The translations under genes were made by a program, and so were the position numbers. A stretch of 35,495 bases of DNA from Skermanella stibiiresistens SB22 (GTDB lineage: Bacteria; Pseudomonadota; Alphaproteobacteria; Azospirillales; Azospirillaceae): contig NZ_AVFL01000049.1 of NCBI RefSeq assembly GCF_000576635.1, forward strand, positions 1 through 35,495, read 5' to 3'. The notes under the pieces were generated by a model that saw nothing but the letters and a program-made list of their open reading frames with translations, did no database searches and was not told where the DNA came from. This document shows positions 34,418 through 35,495 of the stretch, one piece after another (position 1 is the stretch's first letter; each line of letters opens with the position of its first letter).

Positions 34418-35495
34418 ATGACCAGCGCACGACCCGACGCGTTCCCCGCCGAGCGAACGATGACGAGCGGCTATCGAATCCCAGTGTACGACGCGCCGCG
34501 GCCGGAGCAAACCGGTCCCGATCCCGTGGCGGAACGGGAGTCGGTGTTCAACGCCGTGCTGATGGCGGTGATGGCCGGCCGGCGCATGATGGTGGTGACG
34601 GACCTGACCCCCGATGGCGGCGGCACCGTGGCCCACCGTGTCGCCGACCATGTCGCGGCGTCCACCGGCTTGGGCCTGCTGGCGACCGCCCGCCGCGGCG
34701 CCACCTTCGAGGATCTGCTGACGCAGGTGGCGGTCACGCTGGGCGCCCGCCCGACCGACGATATCGAGCATCTGGCCGTGGCGCTGGAGCGTTGCCTGGA
34801 GGAGGCCGGCGCGGGTTTGCTCGTGGTGCGCGACGCCGATCTGCTCGACCCCACGGTGATCGCCGACATGTTCGAGCTGTCGGGCAGCGTCACTGATACC
34901 GGCCTCTACATGCAGGTCCTGCTGACCGGCGGCCCCGACCTGGACCGGCTGTTCGAGCATCCGGCCCTGACCGGCGCCGCCCGCCAAATCGCCAGCGCCC
35001 GCTGGGCGATCGGTCGCGAAGCTGCACCAGCGTCACCGCCAGCGCCCGTCGTCCAAGCGCCCTTGATCCAAGCGCGGTCTCCCGAGCCAGAACCAGAGGC
35101 AACGCCCGAAGCAAGGCCACAGCCGACATTCAAGCGCCAGCGGCGACCGGTGGAGCCGATCCAGGCGCCGATCGGTCCGGCCCCCCTGCGCCCGGAAGGC
35201 CGACCTGAGATCCACCGCGAGCGTGAACCGGCGCTGGCACCGGCGAGGCGAGGGGGAGCGCGCTGGGCGCTGGCGGCCGTCCTGGTGCTGATGGCGTTCG
35301 GCGCCGGTTTCGTCACCAACGCCCTGTGGCCACAGACGTCCCGGACCGAGTCCCGCTCAACCGCCGAACTGCTCGATGGCGATGGCCGCTCCGCTCTGAC
35401 GGCTGGTTTGCCGTCGGTCCCGGCGATCCAGCCGGCGCCGCCACCCCAGACCCAACCGGGCGCGGAGCCTCCCGCCGCCACTCCCGCGTCACCAC
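34418..35495 (+). CDS. ExeA/DamX-like bitopic membrane protein, 3' truncated by window edge
   Basis: The frame is open for 359 codons from ATG 34418 to the right edge with no stop. Residues ~40-200 resemble the ATPase-like domain of ExeA/DamX proteins: the VFNAVLMAVMAGRRMMVVTD strand-helix start, TGLGLLATARRGATFEDLL, a Walker-B-like LLVVRDADLL at 134-143, and VLLTGGPDLDRLFE. The Walker A region reads TPDGGGTVAHR (64-74) with no GK[ST], so ATP binding is doubtful. A Pro/Glu/Arg-rich linker (~203-280) leads to one membrane helix (RWALAAVLVLMAFGAGFV, ~282-299) and a Pro-rich periplasmic segment. DamX-type proteins end in a SPOR domain, which would lie outside the window. ATG 34460 is an alternative start. 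Confidence 0.65.
   Translation, partial: MTSARPDAFPAERTMTSGYRIPVYDAPRPEQTGPDPVAERESVFNAVLMAVMAGRRMMVVTDLTPDGGGTVAHRVADHVAASTGLGLLATARRGATFEDLLTQVAVTLGARPTDDIEHLAVALERCLEEAGAGLLVVRDADLLDPTVIADMFELSGSVTDTGLYMQVLLTGGPDLDRLFEHPALTGAARQIASARWAIGREAAPASPPAPVVQAPLIQARSPEPEPEATPEARPQPTFKRQRRPVEPIQAPIGPAPLRPEGRPEIHREREPALAPARRGGARWALAAVLVLMAFGAGFVTNALWPQTSRTESRSTAELLDGDGRSALTAGLPSVPAIQPAPPPQTQPGAEPPAATPASP

Overview
This is a high-G+C, gene-dense window with almost no gene-free sequence; the longest intergenic gap is about 290 bp. The gene content suggests an alphaproteobacterium, probably of the Azospirillum/Skermanella/Rhodospirillales type. It combines CoxDE/XdhC-type maturation genes, a nitrogenase-associated ArsC-like protein, DUF2336 and DUF3618/PRC proteins, MsbA, and an oligopeptide importer joined to a gamma-glutamyltransferase. 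The taxonomic call is inference. I saw no tRNA, rRNA, insertion sequence, prophage or CRISPR array.

Region 1 (1-5507, + strand) is the 3' end of a molybdenum hydroxylase locus. It holds the C-terminal part of a CoxM-like FAD subunit, then the maturation genes coxD (MoxR AAA ATPase) and coxE (VWA protein), two XdhC-type proteins with ATGA overlaps, and a fused MoCF/MobA-like protein. Region 2 (5497-8587, - strand) is a three-gene operon: a catalytically degenerate D-2-hydroxyacid dehydrogenase homologue, an M81/MlrC-type metallopeptidase and a class I glutamine amidotransferase. Region 3 (8721-18044) is mainly envelope and housekeeping: MsbA; a patatin phospholipase; a glycine-rich lipoprotein; an exported metallo-beta-lactamase-fold protein; a holin-like membrane protein coupled to a DUF3618/PRC-barrel protein; a secreted nuclease-fold protein; an OmpA/DUF4398 lipoprotein pair; and a Tat-exported SMP-30 lactonase.

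Region 4 (18069-22856, - strand) is a run of seven co-directional genes. In transcription order they are dienelactone hydrolase, MsrA, RluE, a peptidoglycan-binding membrane protein, an ankyrin protein, an M20 amidohydrolase, and an ArsC-like nitrogenase-associated protein that has lost its cysteine and gained a histidine tail. Region 5 (22974-32189, + strand) starts with a MepA endopeptidase. It continues with a GntR/FCD regulator behind a striking palindrome, a complete Dpp/Gsi-type peptide ABC transporter (two ATPases, binding protein, two permeases) and a gamma-glutamyltransferase with no signal peptide. The likely role is import of a gamma-glutamyl peptide such as glutathione and its cytoplasmic hydrolysis. 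Region 6 (32222-35495, + strand) has a TauE/SafE exporter, a DUF2336 protein, and an open reading frame running off the right edge that looks like a DamX/ExeA-type membrane protein without a P-loop.

The most interesting signals are the MlrC/degenerate dehydrogenase/amidotransferase operon, the palindrome controlling the peptide-import operon, and several proteins whose family catalytic residues are missing (dehydrogenase, nuclease fold, ArsC-like protein, ExeA-like ATPase).
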